64,000 nucleotides of DNA from Puia sp. Its GTDB lineage: Bacteria; Bacteroidota; Bacteroidia; Chitinophagales; Chitinophagaceae. The DNA lies in assembly GCA_031292515.1 (NCBI GenBank), contig JARLGZ010000098.1:1-64000 (forward strand), given 5' to 3'. A program made the position numbers and the translations under genes. Below, piece by piece: positions 43,607-52,889 of the stretch. Under the pieces are notes generated by a model. It was not told the origin of the DNA, made no database searches, and worked only from the letters and a program-made list of their open reading frames with translations. Numbering within the stretch: the first letter of the stretch is position 1; each line of letters opens with the position of its first letter.

Positions 43607-46171
43607 TTAGGAATTTGTCCTTATTTTACTAAGCGATATGCCAACATGTATTTCGGTGCCGGCGCCCGGAACGCTATGAACCCGGTAATTTCCGTCCAGC
43701 ATGTAGACCCTTTCCCGCATACCCAATAAACCCAGCGTCCTTTTCCCGGAAGTGGCCGTTATGTCGAAGCCCTTGCCATTGTCCCTGACCAGCAATTCCA
43801 GATTTCCCTTGACTACCCGCAGGCTGACATACACTTTGGAAGCTTCCGCGTGCCTGGCTATATTGGTTAGTGATTCCTGGAATATCCGGAACAGGCCAAT
43901 GGCGGTTTTGCCCGGTAGTTGAATTCCCGCCAGGTCAATTCTGCAGGAGACCGCCAGGCCGAAGCGGGCTTGGAACTCCCTGCAATGGGCCTTCATGGCT
44001 TCTTCCAACCCGAGGTCGTCCAGTATAGAAGGCCGGAGCGCCGATGCGATTCTACGCACGGAATTTATAGCTTGATCCGTTAATTTTAAAATAGCGGTCA
44101 TCTGAGCTTCTGTCTTTTCATCTTTGGGCACAAGTTCATCCTTCAACCAATATATATCCATTTTCAAACCTGTGAGTTGCTGACCCAACTCATCATGTAT
44201 TTCCCGTGCCATGGATACCCTCTCCTCCTCCCTGATGTCCTGCAGATGTGCCGCCAGTTTCCGAAGTTGTTCGGAAGTTTCTTTCATTTTCTCCTGCGCC
44301 GATACACGTTCTGAAATATCAATTCCCACTCCTAACAAGCATGGCCGCCCGTCATATTCGATCGCCCGGCCGGTAAAATAATAGGGAATTTTATTTCGGT
44401 TTTTCAAATGGAATTGTGCTTCCGCCGTAGAATGTCCCTGCCGGAAGACCTCATCGATTTTTTCGGCCATCATTTCCTTTTCACCGCCATCGAAAAAGTC
44501 CAGCGGATGCATCGCCCTGATTTCCGCTGCAGTATACCCGGTAACCTGCTCGAAATTATTATTCCACCGCAGAAAACGGCCTTCCCGTGTATATAAATAA
44601 AAGGCCCCGGGCAAACTATTTATGATAGAATCAGACAGCTGTTTCTCCACTAAGATCTCATCGCGTGCCCTGGCCAATAGGGTGATGTCCTGCACGGTCC
44701 CTGACAACCTGATGATCTCACCTGAATCAGAGGCTATCGCTTCCGCTATTTCATGAACATATTTTGTCGCGCCGGCGCCCGTAATGATCCGATGTACGAT
44801 GTCCATACTTTTTGTCCCGGCGACCAATTCCTCCTGGGCTTTCTCGAATGCTCGCCGGTCATCGGGATGCACGGTACTCAGGAACATCTCATACCGGTTA
44901 TCCAATTCATTCTTACTTAAGCCAAAGATCCTGTATATCTCATCGGACCAGTAGAGTTTGTCGGAAACCAAATCACGTTCCCAGTGCCCCATCTTCCCAA
45001 TCGCTTCCGCTTTACGATATTTGCCCTCGCTCTCTTGCATTTTCGATTCCGCCTGTTTTCGCCCGGAAATATCCCGGTAGTTGAGTACGATAGCATTTAG
45101 ATAGGGCTTGTCCAGCAGGTTATTGAAGCTGCATTCAAGCCATTTAAAATCTCCGTTTGGCATGACATGGCGATATTCGATCGTCTTAATCTGGCGGGGA
45201 AAATTGATGACTTCCAGGAAAGCACTATGCACCCTTGTGACATCATCCGGATGTATAAGATCAACCCGAACCTTTCCCACGATAGCTTCTGCGTCGTATC
45301 CCAATATCCTCTTTCCAGATGGTCCCATTTCCAATACGACGCCGTCCTGTGAGAGGACCGTAAGGCCGTCCGTACTGTTTTCGATCAGGGCCCTAAACCT
45401 CTTTTCACTTCTTAGTACCTCATCCTCCGCAGCAATTCTTTGCCGATCTCTTTCGAGAACGTCCAGGGCAAATGAGACATCGGCTGCAGCTTGTAGCAAT
45501 AATTGAACTTCAGTCTCATCGAAAAAATCAGTAATGGGCGCATACAGTGTAAGCGCCGCTGCTATTTCCCCCCCTTTGCATATCGGTAGGGAGATGGAAG
45601 AGCAATACCCGCGTTCTGCGGCTTCTTTTTTCCATATGTTCATTCCCGGATCGATGCTGATATCATTGCAAACGACGCATCTTCCCGTTTTGATGGCAGT
45701 CCCGGTTGGGCCGTTGCCATTCGGGTCGTCTGGCTTGCAGACGATTTTAATCTGCGACAGATATCCTGTTTCAAATCCGCTAAATACCAGCGGGGCGATC
45801 TCGTTCTGTTCCGGATGCTTTATCCCAACCCATGCCATCCTGAATTTACCCACATCTATGGCTATTTGGCAGACCTCTTTAAACAGGGATTCCTCATCCC
45901 GTGTCCTGATGATCATTTGATTCAATGCGCTCATGAAGGAATATAGCCGGTTTACCTTGAGCAGTTTTTCTTCAGTTTTCCTGTAGTCGGTGATGGGCTC
46001 GATCCATTCCTTTTCCGGTAACCTGGAGCGTTTATAATCATACCCGCTCTTAAGCAATATAGCTGCTAAAAGAATAAAAAATGAAAGCATCCAGGAAATG
46101 GAACCTGCCAGAAGGGAAAGGAGCAGAGCGACTATGAATATCATAAAGCTGGTTCCACGATACTCATTCAT
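43607..46171 (-). CDS. Large GAF/PAS membrane histidine kinase
   Basis: The 854-residue protein has two N-terminal membrane helices (about 8-42), a GAF domain (about 85-240), three PAS/PAC units (about 255-375, 385-505 and 515-645) and a HisKA_3 domain with H659 in REIHDELGQQLTGLK. The ATPase domain has RDNGKGFD and a GLLGMRERV box. It combines soluble small-molecule and redox-type sensing with a cytoplasmic kinase. It is the first gene of the signalling operon and its NarL-type partner starts 10 bp downstream. The ligands are unknown. Confidence 0.9.
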   Translation of the reverse strand: MNEYRGTSFMIFIVALLLSLLAGSISWMLSFFILLAAILLKSGYDYKRSRLPEKEWIEPITDYRKTEEKLLKVNRLYSFMSALNQMIIRTRDEESLFKEVCQIAIDVGKFRMAWVGIKHPEQNEIAPLVFSGFETGYLSQIKIVCKPDDPNGNGPTGTAIKTGRCVVCNDISIDPGMNIWKKEAAERGYCSSISLPICKGGEIAAALTLYAPITDFFDETEVQLLLQAAADVSFALDVLERDRQRIAAEDEVLRSEKRFRALIENSTDGLTVLSQDGVVLEMGPSGKRILGYDAEAIVGKVRVDLIHPDDVTRVHSAFLEVINFPRQIKTIEYRHVMPNGDFKWLECSFNNLLDKPYLNAIVLNYRDISGRKQAESKMQESEGKYRKAEAIGKMGHWERDLVSDKLYWSDEIYRIFGLSKNELDNRYEMFLSTVHPDDRRAFEKAQEELVAGTKSMDIVHRIITGAGATKYVHEIAEAIASDSGEIIRLSGTVQDITLLARARDEILVEKQLSDSIINSLPGAFYLYTREGRFLRWNNNFEQVTGYTAAEIRAMHPLDFFDGGEKEMMAEKIDEVFRQGHSTAEAQFHLKNRNKIPYYFTGRAIEYDGRPCLLGVGIDISERVSAQEKMKETSEQLRKLAAHLQDIREEERVSMAREIHDELGQQLTGLKMDIYWLKDELVPKDEKTEAQMTAILKLTDQAINSVRRIASALRPSILDDLGLEEAMKAHCREFQARFGLAVSCRIDLAGIQLPGKTAIGLFRIFQESLTNIARHAEASKVYVSLRVVKGNLELLVRDNGKGFDITATSGKRTLGLLGMRERVYMLDGNYRVHSVPGAGTEIHVGISLSKIRTNS

Positions 46172-46438
46172 TGCATTGGAGTTTTGGCAAAGACAATCGA
46201 ATTGAAAAACAAATACCTGATCGGTCCGGTAAAATGACTTGTCTGTAAATAGCTAACTTTATAGTAACGGAATTTAAGTTAGTAAAAAAAAAGGAGACAA
46301 GCGAATAATTCCAAACATGGTATCCCTTTACCCGTTGCTTCGCTTTAATGCCGCTGGCCTTGTCAAAAGGATGTTTTTGCCGGATCTTGCATTTCGTTGC
46401 CGGCTTTCGTCCGAAAAATAACCTTAGCCGGCTGGAAT

Positions 46439-47461
46439 TTAACGCCAGCCCAATCCGGGCGCAACATGCGTCAATATAGAAGACAGCACGTGTATATTGT
46501 AGTCGACTCCCAGTGTATTGGGTATCGTCAAAAGGAGCGTATCCGCTTCCCGGATGGCCTCGTCCTGGGCCAACTCCCTGATGAGCTGATCCGGTTCCCC
46601 GGCATAGCTTCTTCCGAAAATGGCGCGTTTATCGTTTTCAATAAAACCGATTTTGTCGACTCTTTCGGCTTCCTGCCCAAAGAAATACCTGTCCTGATCC
46701 GTTGTCAGCGCAAAAATAGACCGGCTCACCGAAACCCTTGGCTCGCGCCGATGCCCTGCTTTTTTCCATGCTTCTTTGTACAACCTGATCTGTTCTGCTT
46801 GTTGTACATGGAAAGGCTTGCCGCTTTCGTCGAACTTCAAGGTAGAACTTTGCAGATTCATCCCGTTTTCGGCCGCCCAAATAGCGGTGGCATTAGAGGC
46901 GGCTCCCCACCAAATACGTTCCCGCAATCCCTCAGAGTGGGGCTCCAATCGTAATAAGCCGGGTGGGTTAGGGAACATGGGGGACGGGTTAGGCCGGGCA
47001 AATCCGACACCTTTGAGTTTATCCAAAAATTGCAACGCTTTTTTGCGTCCCATATCTGCGTCCGTTTCTCCTTCAGCCGGTTCATACCCAAAATAACGCC
47101 ACCCATCGATTACTTGTTCCGGTGAACCTCTGCTGATTCCCAATTGCAATCGTCCGCCCGAGATTAAATCGGCGGCTCCGGCATCTTCCACCATATAGAG
47201 GGGATTCTCATAACGCATGTCGATAACGCCTGTTCCAATCTCTATCTTGCTTGTTTTGGCGCCGATAGCCGAAAGCAAAGGAAAGGGAGACGCTAACTGA
47301 GCCGCAAAATGATGTACCCGAAAATACGCGCCATCTAAACCGATCCCTTCGGCGGCAACGGCCAAATCAATTGACTGAAGCAGTGTGTCACTCGCCGAAC
47401 GGGTGTTATAGGATGGATGATTGGACCAGTGTCCGAACGATAAAAACCCTATTTTCTTCAT
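46439..47461 (-). CDS. Luciferase-like (LLM class) flavin-dependent monooxygenase
   Basis: The 340-residue protein has the luciferase-like TIM-barrel signature: LSFGHWSNHP near the start, DGAYFRVHHFA, IGAKTSKIEIGTGVIDMRYENPLYMVEDAGAADLISGGRLQLGISRGSPEQ, and a C-terminal EAWKKAGHRREPRVSVSR. LLM enzymes use FMNH2 or F420-type cofactors to oxidise small organic substrates. No flavin reductase is adjacent. It is monocistronic, bordered by the signalling operon on one side and decayed DNA on the other. The substrate is unknown. Confidence 0.88.
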   Translation of the reverse strand: MKKIGFLSFGHWSNHPSYNTRSASDTLLQSIDLAVAAEGIGLDGAYFRVHHFAAQLASPFPLLSAIGAKTSKIEIGTGVIDMRYENPLYMVEDAGAADLISGGRLQLGISRGSPEQVIDGWRYFGYEPAEGETDADMGRKKALQFLDKLKGVGFARPNPSPMFPNPPGLLRLEPHSEGLRERIWWGAASNATAIWAAENGMNLQSSTLKFDESGKPFHVQQAEQIRLYKEAWKKAGHRREPRVSVSRSIFALTTDQDRYFFGQEAERVDKIGFIENDKRAIFGRSYAGEPDQLIRELAQDEAIREADTLLLTIPNTLGVDYNIHVLSSILTHVAPGLGWR

Positions 47462-47728
47462 AAATCCCTTTTCGATTGTAGAATAGCCCTTGCAAAGATA
47501 GGTATTCTATCATCGCCAAAATTTCGCGCAAATCCTCACGATTGTATTATATCCTTTACGTCAATTAGGTGTTTATTAAGAACAAATTCAAGATGCGCTA
47601 TCTGTCTTCGACATACAGGTGGGATTAAACAGAGAAGCCCATCGCCCTGGCAGAAAGAACCCTGAAAGAAGAGGCCGCCTCGGCTCTTCAATATGAACTG
47701 CAAAGATGTATGAGGTGCCGTGTTTTAA

Positions 47729-48085
47729 CGGGGAGACATTCGGAAGAAAGATTCTAATTTCAGACGATCCAAAAAGCCTGTCCTCCTTTTACTCCTGGCT
47801 ATCGCAGTCAATGCCGTATTACACGGATTTATTTGGGCTCACCATAGCTTCGTTACAGGCCTTAACCCGTTCCTGAGTACCATTTTTATGGTCCTTTCAC
47901 TGCTGATCTTCCTACCAGTAGCGTTCTTTTCCTTCAGCTGGATGACCAGGCAATTTCTGCGCTTTACCCCGGCAATGGCCTTTGAAATGCTCAGGAAAAG
48001 ATCTTATTTCTGGCGATCAGGCCTCCCAGAGCCCTCCCTGATGCCTCAGTTTCCAGGCAGCCTTTTTTGCCGCAATGGCAGATGA
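47729..48085 (+). pseudogene. Membrane-protein fragment without a start codon
   Basis: From the TAA at 47726 the frame is open for 119 codons, with two hydrophobic segments (PVLLLLLAIAVNAVLHGFIW and STIFMVLSLLIFLPVAFFSF). The first in-frame ATG (47888) is inside the second one. The last 29 codons read antisense through the ROK remnant. It looks like a leftover of a small membrane protein joined to unrelated DNA near 48000. No family was recognised. Confidence 0.4.
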
Positions 48086-48308
48086 TTTCGTTGTCGAAGA
48101 AAGGGATATGACCGATCTCGCCTGCCCACCGCCGGGCCGATCTTTCCACAGTCCTTGAGGACGCCGTCGGCTATCAATTCATTGAGGAGGCTGGTCGCTT
48201 TTGGAGGACTGATGTTCAACGCCTGCCCAGATCCGCGATCGTTGTTTCGCCGCGCTGGTCGAGGTGGTTGATGATCCCCCGTTTCCGCGACAAGCCGTTT
48301 TTGTAAAC
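48011..48308 (-). pseudogene. Broken ROK-family sugar repressor
   Basis: On the minus strand, from 48308, the translation reads SRKRGIINHLDQRGETTIADLGRR then a stop. One frame over it continues [27 protein letters not shown], the winged-helix of a ROK repressor. It then jumps to [32 protein letters not shown], the C-terminal zinc-binding signature (GH...CxCGxxGCLE) of the same family. The first ATG, a large middle part (about 170-200 residues of the sugar-kinase-like domain) and the true C-terminus are missing. The gene has a frameshift and an internal deletion, so it is dead. It is divergent from the sugar locus it presumably once controlled. Confidence 0.72.
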
Positions 48309-48374
48309 GAGGGGATAAAATTATATAAAAAAATATTTTAGTAATGATTGCTTAATTAAAAAATAAAATTATAA

Positions 48375-48390
48375 TTTTAGTCGACTAAAA
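48375..48390. promoter_or_regulatory. Perfect 16-bp palindrome, candidate ROK operator
   Basis: TTTTAGTCGACTAAAA is a perfect palindrome, 49 bp before the epimerase ATG. Related half sites, ATTTTAGTAA (about 48336-48344) and AATTTAGTATA (48396-48406), flank it. It lies between the sugar locus and the broken ROK repressor, in the place expected for that repressor's operator. Confidence 0.55.
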
Positions 48391-48438
48391 AATATAATTT
48401 AGTATAGCGACCTGATTTAATATAAAAATTTCTAAATT

Positions 48439-49641
48439 ATGACTGCTTTGACCTCTTATGGAGGCGGGGAACGCCGCGTGGATATTTCCTTTTCAAATCG
48501 TTATGCACATCTCTACAAAGAAGAACTCCTGCATAATATCCTGCCATTTTGGCTAAAGCATAGCCGCGATCCTATTCACGGGGGATATCATACCTGTCTC
48601 AACCGTGACGGAAGCGTATACGATACCGATAAATTCATGTGGTTGCAGGGACGTGAAGCCTGGTGTTTCTCTTACATGTATAACCACCTGGAAAACAGGA
48701 CTGAATGGTTGGATATGGCCGTCCAGGGAGCCGAGTTTATGAAGGAGCATGGGCGGGACGGGAAAGGCAGATGGTATTTCTCGCTTACAGCGGATGGGAA
48801 ACCCCTCACACAGTCCTATAATATATTCAGCGACTGTTTCGCGGCCATGGCTTTTGCTTCCCTGGACCTGGCGTCGCCCGGCAACGGTTATGGCGTCATC
48901 GCAACCGATACCTTTGAAAACATTTTATCCCGCCGAAACGCCTGGAAGGGCGTGTATGACAAATCCTATCCCGGCACCCGGCCGCTGAGGAGCTTCGCCC
49001 TCCCCATGATCCTATCCAATCTCTCCATTGAAATGGAACACCTGCTCGGCAAAGAACGGGTAGATTCCTTTGTTCCTTCCGTAATCCGGGAAATCATGGA
49101 ACTGTTCTACCGGCCCGAACTGGGCCTCATCGTCGAAAACGTATCGGGAGAAGGCCGGCTTAGCGACAGTTTCGAGGGGCGCGTGCTCAATCCGGGCCAC
49201 GCTATCGAAGCCATGTGGTTCCTGATGGATCTTGGCCGCCGGCTGAAGGACCAGGCCTTGGTCGAAAAGTCGGTGACTATTATGCTCAGTACGTTGGAGT
49301 TCGGATGGGACCGGCAGTGGGGCGGCATATTCTATTTCATGGACAGGCTGGGTGCGCCCACCCAGCAGCTCGAGTGGGATCAGAAATTATGGTGGGTACA
49401 CGCGGAAGCCCTGGTGGCCCTGGCGAAAGGGTACACTTATACCGGGAACCCCGCCTGTCTCCATTGGTTCGAAAAAGTGCATGATTATACCTGGAGCCAT
49501 TTCAGGGACAAAGAATATGGTGAATGGTTCGGCTATCTGAATCGCCGCGGAGAAGTGCTGCTGGATGCGAAGGGCGGTAAATGGAAAGGCTGCTTCCATA
49601 TTCCCCGGGCTCTCTACCAGGTCTGGAAGACACTAAGATAA
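48439..49641 (+). CDS. N-acylglucosamine 2-epimerase (AGE)-family sugar epimerase
   Basis: The 400-residue protein is an (alpha/alpha)6-barrel epimerase/isomerase. The family patterns are HGGYHTCLNRDG near 48, MWLQGREAWCFSYMYN, NPGHAIEAMWFLMD, LWWVHAEALVAL and the C-terminal GGKWKGCFHIPRALYQVW with catalytic-type His residues. Members interconvert N-acylmannosamine/glucosamine, mannose/glucose or cellobiose/glucosylmannose. It has no signal peptide, so it works in the cytoplasm. It opens the sugar locus, 43 bp before SusC. The exact sugar is not predictable; sialic-acid breakdown is one option given the esterase in the locus. Confidence 0.88.
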   Translation: MTALTSYGGGERRVDISFSNRYAHLYKEELLHNILPFWLKHSRDPIHGGYHTCLNRDGSVYDTDKFMWLQGREAWCFSYMYNHLENRTEWLDMAVQGAEFMKEHGRDGKGRWYFSLTADGKPLTQSYNIFSDCFAAMAFASLDLASPGNGYGVIATDTFENILSRRNAWKGVYDKSYPGTRPLRSFALPMILSNLSIEMEHLLGKERVDSFVPSVIREIMELFYRPELGLIVENVSGEGRLSDSFEGRVLNPGHAIEAMWFLMDLGRRLKDQALVEKSVTIMLSTLEFGWDRQWGGIFYFMDRLGAPTQQLEWDQKLWWVHAEALVALAKGYTYTGNPACLHWFEKVHDYTWSHFRDKEYGEWFGYLNRRGEVLLDAKGGKWKGCFHIPRALYQVWKTLR

Positions 49642-49683
49642 TTTTTCAAGGTTCTCATTTTTTAACATAAAAAAGACAAGGTT

Positions 49684-52600
49684 ATGACTCCACCAAAACA
49701 CTTACTGCTTATGAGGTCTACTATGTTGCTGCTGCTCTTGCTCTGCCTCGTGCAGTATAGCTTCGCGCAGACGCCTTCTTCTTCATCCCAGGTATCCGGA
49801 ACCGTTACGGACGGCAAGGGGATCCCCCTGCAAAGGGCCACCGTCCGTTCGCGGGACGGTAAAAACAGCACGCTTACGGACAGCAAGGGCCAATTCGTCA
49901 TCACGGTAAAATCTTCCAGGCCCGAGCTCGAGATCTCCATGGTCGGCTATGAGACGCAACGGCTCCCGGCCCGTCCCGACGATCACCTCACCGTCACGTT
50001 GAAAGAGAAACAGGCCCAGCTCGATGAAGTCGTGGTTGTGGGTTATGGAAAACAAAAGAAGAGAGACCTCACGGGTTCCGTCGTATCGATCAAGTCCGAC
50101 GAACTCCTGAAATCCAACCCGGTCACTCTCGAACAGGGCATCCAGGGCAAAGCCGCGGGGGTATTCGTTACCCAGACCGATGGAGCGCCGGGAGCCGGCA
50201 TGAGCATCCAGATCCGCGGCACCAATTCCTTCCTGGGGGGTACAGAACCATTGTACGTCATCGATGGGGTCCCCATGGAATCCGACAATGCCAATAACAC
50301 GCCCGCCTCCGGTTCTTCCTATGAAGAGGCGAAAGTGAATACCTTGTCTTTCCTGAATCCGGCGGATATCGAATCCATCGACATCCTAAAGGATGCCTCG
50401 GCCACCGCTATTTACGGGTCGAGAGGCGCCAACGGGGTCGTGATCATCACCACGAAAAAAGGGACGCTAAACCAGGACCGGATCGATCTGAATGTCGTCG
50501 CGAGCGCCTCCAGTATAACGAAAAAATACAAATTGCTGAATGCGGAACAGTTTGCCAACTATCAAAACGAGGCTTACGTAAATTCGGATACCTACTTGGG
50601 CACCAATTACCAGGCGACCCAGACCCTTCCTTATCCCGGCAGGTATGATTCCGTCCAGCACAAATATTTACCCGGTCCTTCCGACTACCGGGGGAAAGGT
50701 ACCAACTGGCAGGATGTACTATTCCAGACCGCTCCTAAACAAGACTACACCCTGACTTTTTCGGGTGGATCTAACAAGAATACCTACCTGATCAGCGGAG
50801 ATCTGCTGGACCAGTCGGGGATCGTGATCAACTCCAAATTCCGGCGCTACAGCCTTCGGGCCAATGTAGACCGGAGCGTCAAGAGCTGGCTGCAGGTCGG
50901 CACCTCGTTCAACTATTCGAATACGATCAACCAGATGGTCACTACGGGGGCGAGCATCGTCGGACCGGAAGGCGGCGTCATCAAGTCGGCATTGACCTTC
51001 CTGCCTACCGTTTCGCTGATCGATACGACCACGGGGCTATATTCCCAGTTGTTTTATACGTCGAATCCCTATCAATATGCGAAACAGGCCCTGGACCGGG
51101 TTACCGGAACGCGGATGTTCAACTCCTCTTATATAGAAGCGAGTTTATTGTCCGGCCTGAAGTTCCGGAGTGTACTGGGATGGAATGTTTCGGCAGACAG
51201 GAGGGACCAGTACTATCCCAGCACGATCAACGAGGGAAGCGCCTCCGGCGGCAGGGCTTATCTGTCAACCACCAATACCAGTAACCTGAGCTCCGAGAAC
51301 TATTTCACCTATGATAAGAAATGGGGAATTCACACCCTTAACGGGACGGCCGGATACTCTTATAACAACGGCCTCTGGCAATACGAGACCACCGGCGCCA
51401 CCGGCTTCATGAACGATGCGCTCCAGAATAACGATCTGGGTGCCGCCACTGTCTATCTCCCGCCAGCCAATGGCAAATCGGACTGGCGCCTGCTCTCCTA
51501 TTATGGAAGGATCAATTATATCCTGAACGACAAATATTTGTTCACCATGACCTATCGCCGTGATGGTTCCAGCAAATTTGCCCAGGACAATAAATGGGCC
51601 GGCTTTACCTCCGGCGCTCTTGCCTGGCGGGCGTCCGAAGAGAAATTCCTGAAAGATATCCCTTGGCTCAGCAATCTCAAAGGACGCTTTAGCGTGGGGC
51701 AATCAGGCAATCAGGGCATCGGCTCGTATAGCTCCCTTTCCCAGATATCAGCCTCCAACTACCCCTATGCCGGAACGGTGGCTAACGGATATATCGTCTC
51801 TTATCTCGGCAATGACAACCTGAAATGGGAAACGACAACCCAGTATGACGGAGGTATCGACCTGGGTATTTTCAAGGACCGGGTCAGCTTTGTAATGGAC
51901 TATTATTACAAAAAGACGTTTAATCTGCTGCAATACGTGACGCTGCCTACCAGCACCGGTTTCTCTTCGCAGCTGGAAAATATGGGAACGATCCAGAATA
52001 AAGGCTTCGAGGCTGCTGTTAATGCGAAGATCATCAGTACGAAAAATTTCAGCTGGAATGTCTCGGCCAATATATCCACCAACCGCAATAAGATCCTCAG
52101 CCTGGGCGGGGCACAGGAACAGTGGGTGCAGACGATCGGCACCGAGCCGGTCAACTATCAACCATTTGTACAACGTGTGGGGCAACCCATCGGGATCATC
52201 ATGGGCTGGAAGGAAGACGGTATCTTCCAGAATGAAGGAGAGGTGACCAAAAGCGGGTTCTATGCGGGTCAACCGGAAGCGATCATCAAACGGGAGGTCG
52301 GGGAGATCCGTTATAAGGACATCAAGGCCGACGGCGTGATTGACGACAATGACAGGACGGTCATCGGGAACGTGAATCCTAAATATTTCTATGGATTCAC
52401 CACTGGGTTTAACTATAAGAATTTCGACCTGAGCATCTTCCTGCAGGGCGTGCACGGCGGGAATATCATCAACACCCTGAAATATATTACGGATAACCTG
52501 GGCAGCTATTCCAATACCACGGTTCAGGCTTATAACAACCGCTGGACCGGTGACGGGTCGAAAGGCACCAATCCCAAGGACATCCTTAATTCCTGGAGGG

Positions 52601-52872
52601 TCTTCAGATTCTCCGACCGCTACGTGGAAGACGGCTCCTACCTCCGGCTGAAGAATGTCAACCTGGGTTATACCGTCAACCTGAAAAATAACCCGGTCTT
52701 CAAGAGCATCAGGGCCTATGCCAGCCTGAACAATCTGTTCACGATCACCCACTACAGCGGGTATGATCCGGAAGTGAACGGTTTCGGTCAGGATCCTTCC
52801 CGGAGAGGCGTGGATCTGGGTAACTATCCGACCTCCAGGACCTATTCCTTCGGTGTCAACTGTTCTTTCTAA
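49684..52872 (+). CDS. SusC/RagA-family TonB-linked outer-membrane transporter
   Basis: The 1062-residue protein has a signal peptide (about 1-29, ending SFAQ), a carboxypeptidase-regulatory-like domain (about 35-115) and a TonB box-like segment. The plug has the SusC signature (VTQTDGAPGAGMSIQIRGTNS... DGVPMESDNAN and IDILKDASATAIYGSRGANGV), and a large beta-barrel follows. It imports oligosaccharides captured by SusD across the outer membrane using TonB energy. It starts 43 bp after the epimerase and 18 bp before SusD. Length is normal for the family. Confidence 0.96.
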   Translation: MTPPKHLLLMRSTMLLLLLLCLVQYSFAQTPSSSSQVSGTVTDGKGIPLQRATVRSRDGKNSTLTDSKGQFVITVKSSRPELEISMVGYETQRLPARPDDHLTVTLKEKQAQLDEVVVVGYGKQKKRDLTGSVVSIKSDELLKSNPVTLEQGIQGKAAGVFVTQTDGAPGAGMSIQIRGTNSFLGGTEPLYVIDGVPMESDNANNTPASGSSYEEAKVNTLSFLNPADIESIDILKDASATAIYGSRGANGVVIITTKKGTLNQDRIDLNVVASASSITKKYKLLNAEQFANYQNEAYVNSDTYLGTNYQATQTLPYPGRYDSVQHKYLPGPSDYRGKGTNWQDVLFQTAPKQDYTLTFSGGSNKNTYLISGDLLDQSGIVINSKFRRYSLRANVDRSVKSWLQVGTSFNYSNTINQMVTTGASIVGPEGGVIKSALTFLPTVSLIDTTTGLYSQLFYTSNPYQYAKQALDRVTGTRMFNSSYIEASLLSGLKFRSVLGWNVSADRRDQYYPSTINEGSASGGRAYLSTTNTSNLSSENYFTYDKKWGIHTLNGTAGYSYNNGLWQYETTGATGFMNDALQNNDLGAATVYLPPANGKSDWRLLSYYGRINYILNDKYLFTMTYRRDGSSKFAQDNKWAGFTSGALAWRASEEKFLKDIPWLSNLKGRFSVGQSGNQGIGSYSSLSQISASNYPYAGTVANGYIVSYLGNDNLKWETTTQYDGGIDLGIFKDRVSFVMDYYYKKTFNLLQYVTLPTSTGFSSQLENMGTIQNKGFEAAVNAKIISTKNFSWNVSANISTNRNKILSLGGAQEQWVQTIGTEPVNYQPFVQRVGQPIGIIMGWKEDGIFQNEGEVTKSGFYAGQPEAIIKREVGEIRYKDIKADGVIDDNDRTVIGNVNPKYFYGFTTGFNYKNFDLSIFLQGVHGGNIINTLKYITDNLGSYSNTTVQAYNNRWTGDGSKGTNPKDILNSWRVFRFSDRYVEDGSYLRLKNVNLGYTVNLKNNPVFKSIRAYASLNNLFTITHYSGYDPEVNGFGQDPSRRGVDLGNYPTSRTYSFGVNCSF

Positions 52873-52889
52873 CCATCAACTAAAAAGTC

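Larger units (their letters stand above)
47462..48438. other. Long non-coding region with gene remnants
   Basis: This 977-bp stretch between the monooxygenase and the sugar locus holds no intact gene. From 47729 it contains a rightward membrane-protein fragment, and from 48308 to about 48011 a leftward broken ROK repressor; both are described separately. The rest (47462-47728) has no recognisable content. The last 130 bp (48309-48438) are very AT-rich and contain a palindrome. Confidence 0.6.
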
